Shown here piece after piece: positions 25,849-34,341 of a DNA stretch of 64,000 bases. The DNA is taken from positions 1 to 64,000 of the forward strand of contig CALDKD010000089.1 of assembly GCA_937898885.1 (NCBI GenBank), read 5' to 3'. Made by a program: the position numbers and the translations under genes. Position 1 is the first letter of the stretch. The number at the start of each line of letters is the position of its first letter. The notes beneath the pieces are model-generated. The model saw only the letters and a list, made by a program, of their open reading frames with translations. It made no database searches and was not told the origin of the DNA. Origin of the DNA: an uncultured Bacteroidales bacterium (GTDB taxonomy: Bacteria; Bacteroidota; Bacteroidia; Bacteroidales; Bacteroidaceae).

Positions 25849-26805
25849 TTAATCCTGTTTGAACAATGAGTCAACAAACTCCCTACGTGAGAACACCTGC
25901 AGGTCATCGGCCCTCTCTCCAAGCCCCACATACCTCACAGGAATCTTGAACTGGTCGGAAATGCCAATCACAACGCCACCCTTCGCAGTACCGTCAAGTT
26001 TGGTAACGGCAAGCGATGTAACCTCAGTGGCAAGTGTGAACTGACGCGCCTGCTCAAATGCATTCTGCCCTGTAGAGCCGTCCAGAACCAGCAGGACCTC
26101 ATCCGGCGCGCCATCAACAACCTTGTTCATCACATTCTTTATCTTGGTCAGCTCATTCATCAGACCCACTTTGTTGTGCAGTCTTCCTGCCGTGTCAATC
26201 AATACCACATCGGCATTGTTGGCAACAGCCGAGCTAAGAGTATCAAATGCCACAGAAGCCGGATCTGAGCCCATTTTCTGGTGAATTACAGGCACGTCCA
26301 CCCTACGTCCCCACTCCAGCAACTGCTCCACTGCCGCGGCACGGAAAGTATCAGCGGCGCCAAGGCACACATTAAGACCGTTCTTCTTGAACTGATATGC
26401 CAGCTTACCAATGGTAGTGGTCTTGCCTACGCCATTGACGCCAACAACAAGTATCACGTAAGGCTTGCGACCCTCCGGCACGGAGAAGTCAGCCTGCTCG
26501 CCATTATTATTCTCAAGCAGCAGATTTGCTATCTCATCGCGCAGAATGGCATTCAGCTCACTCGTATTCAGATACTTATCGCGTTTCACACGTTCCTCAA
26601 CGCGCTTCACTATCTTGAGGGTAGTCTCAACACCCACATCCGAGGTAATCAGTACCTCCTCCAGATTATCAAGCACCTCGTCATCAACAGTAGATTTTCC
26701 GAAAGTGGCGCGTGACAACTTCTGAAATACGCTCTCCTTGGTCTTGGCCAGTCCCTGGTCAAGAACCTGCTTCTTCTCTTTGGAAAAAAACGAAAACAAT
26801 CCCAT
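25849..26805 (-). CDS. ftsY: Signal recognition particle receptor FtsY
   Basis: 318 residues. A short N domain and an NG GTPase domain with GVNGVGKTTTIGKLA, DTAGR and TKLDGTAKGG. It lacks the long acidic A domain of E. coli, as is common outside proteobacteria. Docks ribosome-SRP complexes at the membrane. First gene of ftsY-rimO-HU-HU/LysM. Confidence 0.96.
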   Translation of the reverse strand: MGLFSFFSKEKKQVLDQGLAKTKESVFQKLSRATFGKSTVDDEVLDNLEEVLITSDVGVETTLKIVKRVEERVKRDKYLNTSELNAILRDEIANLLLENNNGEQADFSVPEGRKPYVILVVGVNGVGKTTTIGKLAYQFKKNGLNVCLGAADTFRAAAVEQLLEWGRRVDVPVIHQKMGSDPASVAFDTLSSAVANNADVVLIDTAGRLHNKVGLMNELTKIKNVMNKVVDGAPDEVLLVLDGSTGQNAFEQARQFTLATEVTSLAVTKLDGTAKGGVVIGISDQFKIPVRYVGLGERADDLQVFSRREFVDSLFKQD

Positions 26806-26814
26806 AATTAAGTG

Positions 26815-26845
26815 CGAAGATAAATAATTTCATAAAATAAAACAA
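26815..26845 (-). promoter_or_regulatory. ftsY promoter
   Basis: Minus-strand TTG (26845-26843), a 20-bp spacer and TATCTTCG (26822-26815), one base off consensus. The ATG is about 10 bp downstream, so the leader is very short. Confidence 0.5.
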
Positions 26846-26885
26846 GGTATTATTTATTATGCGGGTCACTTATGGGCAAAATAAG

Positions 26886-26914
26886 AAGAGCGGCCGGAAA
26901 TTCCAGCCGCTCTT
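26886..26914 (-). terminator. Terminator after the rpmB-rpmG-DUF4295 unit
   Basis: Perfect 9-bp stem AAGAGCGGC / GCCGCTCTT with an 11-nt loop. On the minus strand it is followed by a moderately T-rich CTTATTTTG. It lies 23 bp after the DUF4295 stop. Confidence 0.75.
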
Positions 26915-26936
26915 CCATATAGTCTTAATTTGAAAA

Positions 26937-27083
26937 TTACTTCAACGCATCCTTTACACCTTCCTCAGATACAATCTGTTCTGTGAAAATGTAAGCACCG
27001 GTCTTCGGTGACTTCTCCATCTTGATGACCTTAGCCATCTGGACCTTACCCGTACGCAGGGTAGCAACAACCTTCTTTGCCAT
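26937..27083 (-). CDS. DUF4295 small basic protein
   Basis: A 48-residue gene, short enough to be missed: MAKKVVATLRTGKVQMAKVI followed by KMEKSPKTGAYIF and ending KDALK. It matches the Bacteroidetes-specific DUF4295 pattern, including the KSPKTGAY motif, and sits in that family's usual place directly after rpmG (13 bp). The small size, basic charge and ribosomal-gene neighbours suggest a ribosome-associated role, which is inference. Confidence 0.9.
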   Translation of the reverse strand: MAKKVVATLRTGKVQMAKVIKMEKSPKTGAYIFTEQIVSEEGVKDALK

Positions 27084-27096
27084 AGTTTACAGGTTT

Positions 27097-27285
27097 TTAC
27101 TTGATTTCACGATGAACTGTGACTCTCTTCAGGATAGGATTGTACTTCTTAAGCTCAAGCCTCTCCGGAGTATTCTTTCTGTTCTTTGTTGTGATATAGC
27201 GTGAAGTACCAGGCATACCGCTGTCCTTCATCTCAGTGCACTCCAGAATAACCTGGACCCTGTTTCCTTTTACTTTCTTTGACAT
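27097..27285 (-). CDS. rpmG: 50S ribosomal protein L33
   Basis: 62 residues with the L33 core KGNRVQVILECTEMKDSG and YITTKNRKNTPERLELKKYN. It has no zinc-binding Cys pairs (the Cys-minus form). 19 bp after rpmB. Confidence 0.95.
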   Translation of the reverse strand: MSKKVKGNRVQVILECTEMKDSGMPGTSRYITTKNRKNTPERLELKKYNPILKRVTVHREIK

Positions 27286-27304
27286 AGTATTGTACTCCTT
27301 GACT

Positions 27305-27565
27305 TTAAGCGATTATTTTGATGTCCTTCCAGTCACAATAGCCATTTGCCACGGCCTCTTTCAGAGCGGCATCCAGACCTTTCTTATTGATGATTCTCAG
27401 GCCAGCTGCACTGAGACGAAGGCTAATCCAACAGTCCTCCTCAACATAGTAGAATTTCTTTGTGAAGAGATTAACATCGAATGTCCTCTTGGTCCTTCTT
27501 CTTGAATGGGAGACATTGTTGCCTACCATTGCCTTCTTTCCGGTAATCTGACAAATTCTCGACAT
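27305..27565 (-). CDS. rpmB: 50S ribosomal protein L28
   Basis: 86 residues: MSRICQITGKKAMVGNNVSH, then SRRRTKRTFDVNL and the C-terminal RIINKKGLDAAL helix typical of L28. First gene of the rpmB-rpmG-DUF4295 unit. Confidence 0.96.
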   Translation of the reverse strand: MSRICQITGKKAMVGNNVSHSRRRTKRTFDVNLFTKKFYYVEEDCWISLRLSAAGLRIINKKGLDAALKEAVANGYCDWKDIKIIA

Positions 27566-27614
27566 TTTTATCTTAATTTTTTGTTTGTTTTTACTGCTTC
27601 CTCAAAACAGGGTG

Positions 27615-27646
27615 CAAAATAACACTATTTTTTGCTCATATCCAAA
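27615..27646 (-). promoter_or_regulatory. rpmB operon promoter
   Basis: Minus-strand TTTG (27646-27643), a 20-bp spacer and TTATTTTG (27622-27615), near consensus. The leader to the ATG at 27565 is about 45 nt. Confidence 0.6.
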
Positions 27647-27687
27647 TAAAAAGAGAATATTTTTGCCGCCCCTGCCCTTTTTTCGCA

Positions 27688-28710
27688 TCAAATCACAGTA
27701 TTAGAGAATATCGGCACGTCTATCTGGCAGAAATCGCCGTCAAGATATTTGAAATAGCCTGTTATTCCTATCATTGCGGCATTGTCGGTCGTATATTGGA
27801 AACGCGGTATGAACACCTTCCAATGATACTTGGACGCGTGTTCCAGAAACGCGTTTCGAAGGCCGGTGTTGGCCGATACTCCACCTGCAACCGCCACCCT
27901 CTTTATTCCGGTATCCTTAACCGCCAGACGCAGTTTCTTCATCAGAATCTCCACAATGGTGCGCTCAAGGCTGGCAGCCAGATCCTCCTTGTGATGCTCT
28001 ATGAAATCCGGGTCCTCAGCCACCCAGTCTCGCAGATTATAAAGAAACGACGTCTTCAGCCCGCTGAAGCTGTAGTCATACCCTGGGATATTCGGTTTGC
28101 TGAAAGTGTATGCCTTGGGGTTGCCCTGACGCGCCAGACGGTCAATAACCGGGCCACCGGGATACCCCAGTCCCATAACCTTGGAGCACTTGTCAATAGC
28201 CTCGCCGGCGGCATCATCTATCGTCTGCCCCAGAATCGTCATTTTATTGTAAGCCTCTACCTTCACAATCTGCGAGTTGCCGCCCGACACCAGAAGGCAC
28301 AGGAACGGAAATTCAGGAGGAACGTGCTCCTCGTCAGGCTGCTTGATGAAATGCGCCATAATATGTCCCTGCAGATGGTTTACCTCTATCATCGGAATGC
28401 CCAGCCCACGCGCCATTCCCTTGGCGAAAGAGACGCCTACGAGCAGTGAGCCCATAAGTCCGGGACCTCTTGTGAATGCTATCGCAGAAAGCTGCTCCTT
28501 AGTGATTCCCGCCCTTTTCAACGCAGTATCCACAACCGGAACAATATTCTGCTGATGCGCCCTCGACGCCAGCTCAGGCACCACTCCGCCATACTCCTCG
28601 TGCACTTTCTGACTGGCCGTCACATTGGAAAGCAACTCCCCGTCGCGCAGGACCGCCGCCGAGGTATCATCGCACGATGACTCTATACCTAATATATAAA
28701 CACTATCCAT
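27688..28710 (-). CDS. tsaD: tRNA N6-adenosine threonylcarbamoyltransferase TsaD
   Basis: 340 residues. ASKHA fold with GIESSCDDTSAAV at the N terminus, the metal-binding HLQGH (about 114-118), the substrate motif VSGGNSQIV and the ATP motif AVAGGVSANTGLR. Transfers threonylcarbamoyl to A37 of ANN-decoding tRNAs with TsaB/E (not in the window). Divergent from the phenylacetate-CoA ligase gene. Confidence 0.97.
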   Translation of the reverse strand: MDSVYILGIESSCDDTSAAVLRDGELLSNVTASQKVHEEYGGVVPELASRAHQQNIVPVVDTALKRAGITKEQLSAIAFTRGPGLMGSLLVGVSFAKGMARGLGIPMIEVNHLQGHIMAHFIKQPDEEHVPPEFPFLCLLVSGGNSQIVKVEAYNKMTILGQTIDDAAGEAIDKCSKVMGLGYPGGPVIDRLARQGNPKAYTFSKPNIPGYDYSFSGLKTSFLYNLRDWVAEDPDFIEHHKEDLAASLERTIVEILMKKLRLAVKDTGIKRVAVAGGVSANTGLRNAFLEHASKYHWKVFIPRFQYTTDNAAMIGITGYFKYLDGDFCQIDVPIFSNTVI

Positions 28711-28735
28711 TTTGTCTCTTTTGACAATTCTGATG

Positions 28736-28765
28736 CAAAGTTACGACATTCTTTTACTAATTTCG
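28736..28765. promoter_or_regulatory. Divergent promoter region of tsaD and the CoA ligase
   Basis: TAACTTTG on the minus strand (28743-28736) for tsaD, and TAATTTCG on the plus strand (28758-28765) for the ligase, whose ATG at 28790 lies 24 bp further on. The -33 elements are not clear on either side. Confidence 0.55.
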
Positions 28766-28789
28766 CAGCAAAATCAAATCGATACGAAA

Positions 28790-30088
28790 ATGATTTGGAA
28801 CAAAGAGCTAGAATGCATGCCGCGAGAGAAGATGCGGCTGCTGCAGGGAGAGAAGCTGAGACGCATCGTAGAGCACGCCTACAACAATTCCGTATTCTAC
28901 AAGAAAAGGTTCGATGAGCACGGAGTACGTCCTGAGGATATCAACAGCATTGACGACATAGTAAAACTACCTTTCACCGTAAAGCAGGACCTGCGCGACC
29001 ACTACCCTTTCGGAATGATGGCCGTCCCCATGTCTGACATCATACGCCTTCACGCCTCATCGGGCACCACAGGAAAGCCGATTGTCGTGGGATATACCCA
29101 GAAGGATCTTGACAACTGGGCTGAGGCTGTGGCACGCTGCCTCACCGCATTCGGACTCGGGAAGGCAGATCTGGTGCAAATCTCATACGGATACGGTATG
29201 TTCACCGGTGGACTTGGAGCACACGCCGGAGTTCAGAGAATAGGCGCTACCGTAATTCCTACAAGCAGCGGCAACACGCAGAAGCAGATGCAGCTTATGT
29301 TCGATTTCGGTACAACCGCATTTGCCTGCACTCCCTCGTACGCGATGTTCGTAGCCGAGCAACTTGAGAAAAACGGTCTTATAAACTCATTGAGACTGCG
29401 CGTCGGTATTTTCGGAGCTGAGCCATGGACCGAGAATATGCGTCGCGAGCTTGAGAACAAGCTTCACATCAAGGCATACGATATATACGGCCTTACCGAG
29501 ATAAGCGGTCCTGGCGTAGGCGGCGAATGCGAGTGCCAGAACGGCACGCACATCTGGGAGGACTTGTTCTATCCCGAGATAATTGATCCGGTAACCCTGC
29601 AGCCTGTAGCCCCCGGCCAGAAGGGCGAGCTGGTATTCACCACCCTTGACAAATGGGGAATGCCAATGATACGCTACCGCACAAGAGACCTCACATCGCT
29701 CAATTACGATGTGTGCGAGTGTGGCCGCACCTCAGTCAGAATGGGCAAGATACTTGGCCGCAGCGATGATATGATGATTATCCGTGGCGTAAACGTATTC
29801 CCGTCACAGATTGAGTCAATCCTGCTTGAGTTCCCGGAGTATGAGCCATATTTCCTCATTGAGGTTGACCGCATAAACAACACCGACACATTCCAGATTC
29901 AGGTTGAGGTAAAGCCGGAGTTCTACACCGACAGAATCAACGAGCTGGTACGCCTGAAACAGCGTCTGGCATCACGCATCCAGAGTGTGATTGGAATACA
30001 GCCCGACATCAGGATTGTGGAGCCGAACACCATAGAGCGCACCGCAGGAAAGGCCAAACGCTCCATTGACCATCGCAAATTTGAATAA
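28790..30088 (+). CDS. Phenylacetate-CoA ligase family protein
   Basis: 432 residues from the ATG at 28790; an upstream open stretch lies in the divergent promoter and is rejected. AMP-binding fold with HASSGTTGKP (ATP loop), YGLTEISGPGV (adenylate region) and a C-terminal domain with GRSDDMMIIRGVNVFPSQIE. Forms aryl-acetyl-CoA from an aryl acid, ATP and CoA. In Bacteroidetes such ligases usually pair with a small ACT protein, as here, and work in aryl-acid or branched-chain metabolism without a full paa pathway. The true substrate is unknown. Confidence 0.88.
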   Translation: MIWNKELECMPREKMRLLQGEKLRRIVEHAYNNSVFYKKRFDEHGVRPEDINSIDDIVKLPFTVKQDLRDHYPFGMMAVPMSDIIRLHASSGTTGKPIVVGYTQKDLDNWAEAVARCLTAFGLGKADLVQISYGYGMFTGGLGAHAGVQRIGATVIPTSSGNTQKQMQLMFDFGTTAFACTPSYAMFVAEQLEKNGLINSLRLRVGIFGAEPWTENMRRELENKLHIKAYDIYGLTEISGPGVGGECECQNGTHIWEDLFYPEIIDPVTLQPVAPGQKGELVFTTLDKWGMPMIRYRTRDLTSLNYDVCECGRTSVRMGKILGRSDDMMIIRGVNVFPSQIESILLEFPEYEPYFLIEVDRINNTDTFQIQVEVKPEFYTDRINELVRLKQRLASRIQSVIGIQPDIRIVEPNTIERTAGKAKRSIDHRKFE

Positions 30089-30104
30089 CAATCATCTTTC
30101 AGCT

Positions 30105-30503
30105 ATGCTTATCAGACAATTATCAATATTCCTCGAGAACCGTCAGGGGAAATTTGCCGGGATAGCCAGGCTACTCGGCGACAACAACATCAATATGAAG
30201 TGTTTCACAGTATCCGAGACAGATGATTTCGGACTTGCCAGGATACTTGTGGACAGGAACGACATAGACCGCGCATACAACCTGCTGAAAGCAAACTCGT
30301 ATGCCGTCAGCATCAACAACGTGGTCTATATTGAGTGCGGCAATGTACCAGGTATGATGGCCAAGGTAATGGACCTTCTCTCACAGGCCGGCATATTCAT
30401 CGAATATATGTACGCCTTCGCGGAGAACGGCAGCACAGTATCACATCTGGTTATCCGTGCCGATAACGTGGAGCTCGCCAATCAGGTTGTATCAGAGCTT
30501 TGA
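30105..30503 (+). CDS. ACT-domain protein partner of the CoA ligase
   Basis: 132 residues made of two ACT modules (about 1-66 and 70-132). The first has QLSIFLENRQGKFAGIARLL and the second VVYIECGNVPGMMAKVMDLL. Tandem ACT proteins bind amino acids or related ligands. It is 16 bp after the ligase, suggesting allosteric control of it. Its last 12 bp overlap the end of cstA on the other strand. Confidence 0.85.
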   Translation: MLIRQLSIFLENRQGKFAGIARLLGDNNINMKCFTVSETDDFGLARILVDRNDIDRAYNLLKANSYAVSINNVVYIECGNVPGMMAKVMDLLSQAGIFIEYMYAFAENGSTVSHLVIRADNVELANQVVSEL

Positions 30504-31949
30504 GTCCCTGATACGCTTTCTGTAGAACATAACCGTAAACAGGACGGCCAAGGCCAGGCCTATGATGACGCTTGTGCCGTATGGAAGTTGGAAACCTAAT
30601 TTCTCCATACAGATATAGCTTGTCACAACCAACGTCATAAAGGCGGCCGGAAGCATGGCTATCAGATAGCGCATACCCTTCTTATTCTCGCTGAGCCATA
30701 CAGCTGCTGTCCATAGCACAATTGTGGCCAATGTCTGGTTAGCCCATCCAAAATAGCGCCAAATAACATTGAAGCCATTCTCATCGGCAATATTGTACCA
30801 GAGCAGGAAACAAGCCACCACAAACACAGGAATGGCAATCACCAGACGGTTCTTCTTGCTCTTCTGGTCAAAATGCATACTGTCGGCTATTATGAGGCGC
30901 GCGCTTCGGAATGCCGTATCTCCGCTGGTAATAGGAGCCGCCACAACGCCAAGGATTGCCAGAATACCGCCAAATACGCCCAACCAGCTCTGCGACACCT
31001 TAGTAACCACCGCAGGAGCTGCGGCCTGAAGGTTGCTTCCCACAGCCTCGGCGCCTCCGTCAAAGAAGAAATACGATGACACAGCCGCCCAGATCAGCGC
31101 CACAATACCCTCAGTTATCATAGCGCCATAGAATATAGGCCTTCCAAGCCTCTCATTCTTTACGCATCTGGCCATAATAGGAGTCTGTGTTGAGTGGAAT
31201 CCGCTCAGGGCGCCACAGGCCACCGTAATAAACAGGCAAGGGAATACCTTCTGCCCGGTCATTCCTATTGACGGCCCCATATTGCCCAGACCATTCCAGA
31301 ACTCAGGAATTGACGGCCACTTCACAAACAGGCATATCATCAGGCCGAACGCCATAAAGAGGAGCGCGAATGCGAATATAGGGTAAAAGCGTCCTATCAC
31401 CTTGTCAACCGGGAGCAGCGTCGCGACAATATAGTATGCGAACACAACGAACACCCAGCTCATAATGGCATATCGCGAGCCATCGCCGGCAATATCACCC
31501 AATATCAATGCAGGACTATATACGAACACTGTACCCACCAGAAGCAGCAGCACAACGGAAAAGACAAGCATTGCAATCCTGGCCCCTTTTCCAAGAATAT
31601 GGCCAACAATATTCGGGATAGACTTACCATCGCTTCTGATAGAGAGCATTCCGCTCAAGTAATCGTGTACGGCCCCTGCGAATATGCATCCGAATACAAT
31701 CCACAAATAACAGGAAGGTCCGAACTTGGCACCCATAATAGCGCCGAAGATAGGCCCGGTGCCAGCAATGTTCAGGAATTGCACCATAAACACCCTCCAC
31801 GCCGACATAGGCACGAAATCCACACCATCCTGTCTTGAGATGGCAGGAGTAACTCTTGCGGAATCCGGTCCGAAGACTCTGTCCACCAGACAACCATACG
31901 TAAAATAACCTATCACAAGCGCGCAAAGGCTGATTATGAATGACCACAT
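30492..31949 (-). CDS. cstA: Carbon starvation protein CstA-type transporter
   Basis: 485 residues, about 13 membrane spans. CstA signatures are present: GPIFGAIMGAKFGP, CGALSGFHSTQTPIMAR and VAAPITSGDTAFRSAR. CstA proteins import peptides or pyruvate during starvation. The ATG at 31949 is preferred: the open extension to 32033 runs through a -7 box (31985-31978) and the fusA terminator. Confidence 0.92.
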   Translation of the reverse strand: MWSFIISLCALVIGYFTYGCLVDRVFGPDSARVTPAISRQDGVDFVPMSAWRVFMVQFLNIAGTGPIFGAIMGAKFGPSCYLWIVFGCIFAGAVHDYLSGMLSIRSDGKSIPNIVGHILGKGARIAMLVFSVVLLLLVGTVFVYSPALILGDIAGDGSRYAIMSWVFVVFAYYIVATLLPVDKVIGRFYPIFAFALLFMAFGLMICLFVKWPSIPEFWNGLGNMGPSIGMTGQKVFPCLFITVACGALSGFHSTQTPIMARCVKNERLGRPIFYGAMITEGIVALIWAAVSSYFFFDGGAEAVGSNLQAAAPAVVTKVSQSWLGVFGGILAILGVVAAPITSGDTAFRSARLIIADSMHFDQKSKKNRLVIAIPVFVVACFLLWYNIADENGFNVIWRYFGWANQTLATIVLWTAAVWLSENKKGMRYLIAMLPAAFMTLVVTSYICMEKLGFQLPYGTSVIIGLALAVLFTVMFYRKRIRDSKL

Positions 31950-31977
31950 AACAAACGCTGTTTTTTTAAATCCTATG

Positions 31978-31985
31978 CAAAAATA
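31978..31985 (-). promoter_or_regulatory. -7 box of cstA
   Basis: A perfect TATTTTTG on the minus strand, 28 bp before the ATG. No clear TTTG at the right spacing. Confidence 0.5.
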
Positions 31986-32017
31986 GAAAATATGAGCAAA
32001 TATCCCATAGAGCCAGC

Positions 32018-32054
32018 AAAAAGATGGTGGCAAGACCGGAGTCCTGCCACCATC
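32018..32054 (-). terminator. fusA terminator
   Basis: Perfect 10-bp stem GATGGTGGCA (32023-32032) / TGCCACCATC (32045-32054), 12-nt loop, then TTTTTG on the minus strand. 23 bp after the fusA stop. Confidence 0.9.
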
Positions 32055-32077
32055 CTACCTATTTATTATGTCTTTTA

Positions 32078-34150
32078 TTACTCCTTCTGAGTATTTCTCT
32101 CCTTTACCACATCGTCCTGAATAGAGCGTGGTGTCGGGGTGTATTTATCAAACTCCATAGAGTAGTTGGCACGTCCCGAAGTGATGTTGCGCAGAGCTGT
32201 GGCATAGCCGAACATCTCCATAAGCGGAACAAAGCAATCAAGTTTCTGCGAGCCCTTACGGAAACGACGCATAGCCTCAATACGGCCACGACGCTTGTTC
32301 ACATCGCCCGTAACAGCACCAATGAAATCGTCCGGAGTATTGATCTCAACCTTCATTGTAGGCTCCATAAGCAGCGGTCCGGCCTTCGGGAAAGCCTGCT
32401 TCAGACAGAGCTGCGCGCAAGTCTGGAATGCCATATCGCTTGAGTCAACCGGATGGAAGCTGCCGTCAACCAGCACGCAACGCACATCTACTACAGGATA
32501 TCCAGCAAGAGGTCCTTTCAGCATAGCGGTCTGCAAGCCTTTCTGTACAGACGGAATGAACTCCTTGGGAATAACACCACCCTTTGTTATATCCACAAAC
32601 TCAAAGCCACCGCCCGGGTTCGGCTCAAAACGGATAACCGTATGGGCATACTGACCGTGACCGCCAGTCTGCTTCACATACTTGTATGTGCACTCAAACG
32701 GCGATGTGATGGTCTCGCGGAACGATACCGAAGGAGCGCCTGTGGTTACAGGTATCTTGAACTCCTCTTTCAGACGGTCAACGATAATCTCCAGATGGAG
32801 CTCACCCATTCCGGCAATAATTGTCTCCTCGGTCTCCTCGTCAAAGTGTGCGCGGAACGACGGATCCTCATTGCACAGCTTTGCCAGAGCCTCGCTCAGC
32901 TTGCTGCGGTTCTTGTTGTCGTCAAGGTTCACCTTAACCTCAATTACGGCTGGCGGAATGTGAATAGACTCCAGCAATACAGGATTCTTGTCATCGCAGA
33001 GGGTATCGCCGGTGCGGGTCACTTTCATTCCCACCAATGCAACAATCTCACCCGGGCCCGCCTCGGCAATCTCCTCGCGTTCCTTGGCCTTAATACGGAA
33101 TATGCGGCCAATGCGCTCCTCCTTGCCTTTGTTTGTATTATATACCGTCATTCCGTTCACCAGCTTTCCACTGAACACGCGGATGAATGTCTGCTGGCCT
33201 ACGAACGGATCGTTAATCAATTTGAATGCCAATGCTGAGAGCGGCTCGTTCTCCGACGGATTGCGGGTGCAGGTCTTCTCCTCATCGTCCGGCTGATGAG
33301 CCACCACTGCTCCAAGGTCGTTTGGAGAAGGCAGATAATCCACAACGGCATCGAGCAACAGCTGAATACCCTTATTCTTATAAGCGGCGCCACACAAAAC
33401 CGGAACCATCATAAGCTTGATGGTAGCCTTACGGATGGCCTGCATCAGCAGCTCAACAGGTACCTCGGCATCATCCAGATACAGCATCGCCACATCGTCA
33501 TCGCAATCTGCCACCTTCTCTATAAGGTTCTTGCGCATTGCCTCAGCCTGCTCTCTCAGATTCTCAGGGATAGGACCCACAATACGCTCCTTGTCCACAA
33601 ATGTAATGGCCTGCATTCTCACCAGGTCAACCATTCCCTCGAATGTACCCTCAGCGCCAATCGGCATCTGAATTGGCACTGCATTCGCGCCAAGATAACG
33701 GTTCATCTGCGATACCACCTCCAGAAAATCGGCACCCATCCGGTCCATCTTGTTCACAAAGGCAATACGTGGCACGCGGTATTTATCAGCCTGATTCCAA
33801 ACTGTCTCGCTCTGTGGCTCAACGCCTCCAACCGCACAGAACACAGCAACCATACCGTCAATCACACGCAGTGAGCGCTCCACCTCTACGGTAAAGTCAA
33901 CGTGTCCCGGAGTGTCAATCAGATTTATCTGACAATCGTTCCAGTGAGTTGTAATGGCGGCAGACGCAATGGTGATGCCACGCTCCTGCTCCTGCTTCAT
34001 GAAGTCCATTGTGGCAGAACCGTCGTGGGTCTCACCCACCTTGCGGTTCACTCCCGTAAAGAACAGGATACGCTCTGATACAGTTGTCTTTCCGGCATCA
34101 ATATGTGCGGCTATGCCGATGTTCCTTAAGTTTGAAATGTTTTGGCTCAT
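32078..34150 (-). CDS. fusA: Elongation factor G
   Basis: 690 residues. G1 AHIDAGKTT (about 15-23), switch I QERGITIASAAITT, G3 DTPGH, G4 NKMD, then domains II-V with the usual RRGRIEAM region in domain V. Drives ribosomal translocation. It stands alone between cstA and an acyltransferase, not beside rpsG or tuf, so it may be a second EF-G copy. Its sequence is translation-type, not the very divergent EF-G-like class. Transcribed from TAACTTTG at 34226-34219 with a GC-rich leader. Confidence 0.92.
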   Translation of the reverse strand: MSQNISNLRNIGIAAHIDAGKTTVSERILFFTGVNRKVGETHDGSATMDFMKQEQERGITIASAAITTHWNDCQINLIDTPGHVDFTVEVERSLRVIDGMVAVFCAVGGVEPQSETVWNQADKYRVPRIAFVNKMDRMGADFLEVVSQMNRYLGANAVPIQMPIGAEGTFEGMVDLVRMQAITFVDKERIVGPIPENLREQAEAMRKNLIEKVADCDDDVAMLYLDDAEVPVELLMQAIRKATIKLMMVPVLCGAAYKNKGIQLLLDAVVDYLPSPNDLGAVVAHQPDDEEKTCTRNPSENEPLSALAFKLINDPFVGQQTFIRVFSGKLVNGMTVYNTNKGKEERIGRIFRIKAKEREEIAEAGPGEIVALVGMKVTRTGDTLCDDKNPVLLESIHIPPAVIEVKVNLDDNKNRSKLSEALAKLCNEDPSFRAHFDEETEETIIAGMGELHLEIIVDRLKEEFKIPVTTGAPSVSFRETITSPFECTYKYVKQTGGHGQYAHTVIRFEPNPGGGFEFVDITKGGVIPKEFIPSVQKGLQTAMLKGPLAGYPVVDVRCVLVDGSFHPVDSSDMAFQTCAQLCLKQAFPKAGPLLMEPTMKVEINTPDDFIGAVTGDVNKRRGRIEAMRRFRKGSQKLDCFVPLMEMFGYATALRNITSGRANYSMEFDKYTPTPRSIQDDVVKERNTQKE

Positions 34151-34218
34151 TCTCTCTAAATAATTGGTTTATATACAACTTACATCACGAACCGGGCACC
34201 CTCTCCCGTTTCGGGGCG

Positions 34219-34226
34219 CAAAGTTA
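34219..34226 (-). promoter_or_regulatory. -7 box of fusA with structured leader
   Basis: A perfect TAACTTTG on the minus strand. The leader of about 60 nt contains a CCCG-AAA-CGGG hairpin and a GC-rich stretch, unusual among the A/T-rich leaders here. Confidence 0.55.
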
Positions 34227-34341
34227 CTCATTTTCCAGTCAGAAAGAGCCCAATACCAGCCTGTAAGGGCAAAATATAAGATTATTTAACAAGGCAGCCC
34301 AGACAACCACATTTCTTAACGGAATCAGCGGGGACAGGTAG

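Noticed and set aside
32078..34150. EF-G considered as the GTP-hydrolysis-independent EF-G2 of Bacteroides
   Set aside because: The sequence keeps a canonical G1-G4 and switch I (QERGITIASAA) typical of translational EF-G; nothing diagnostic for EF-G2 could be seen.
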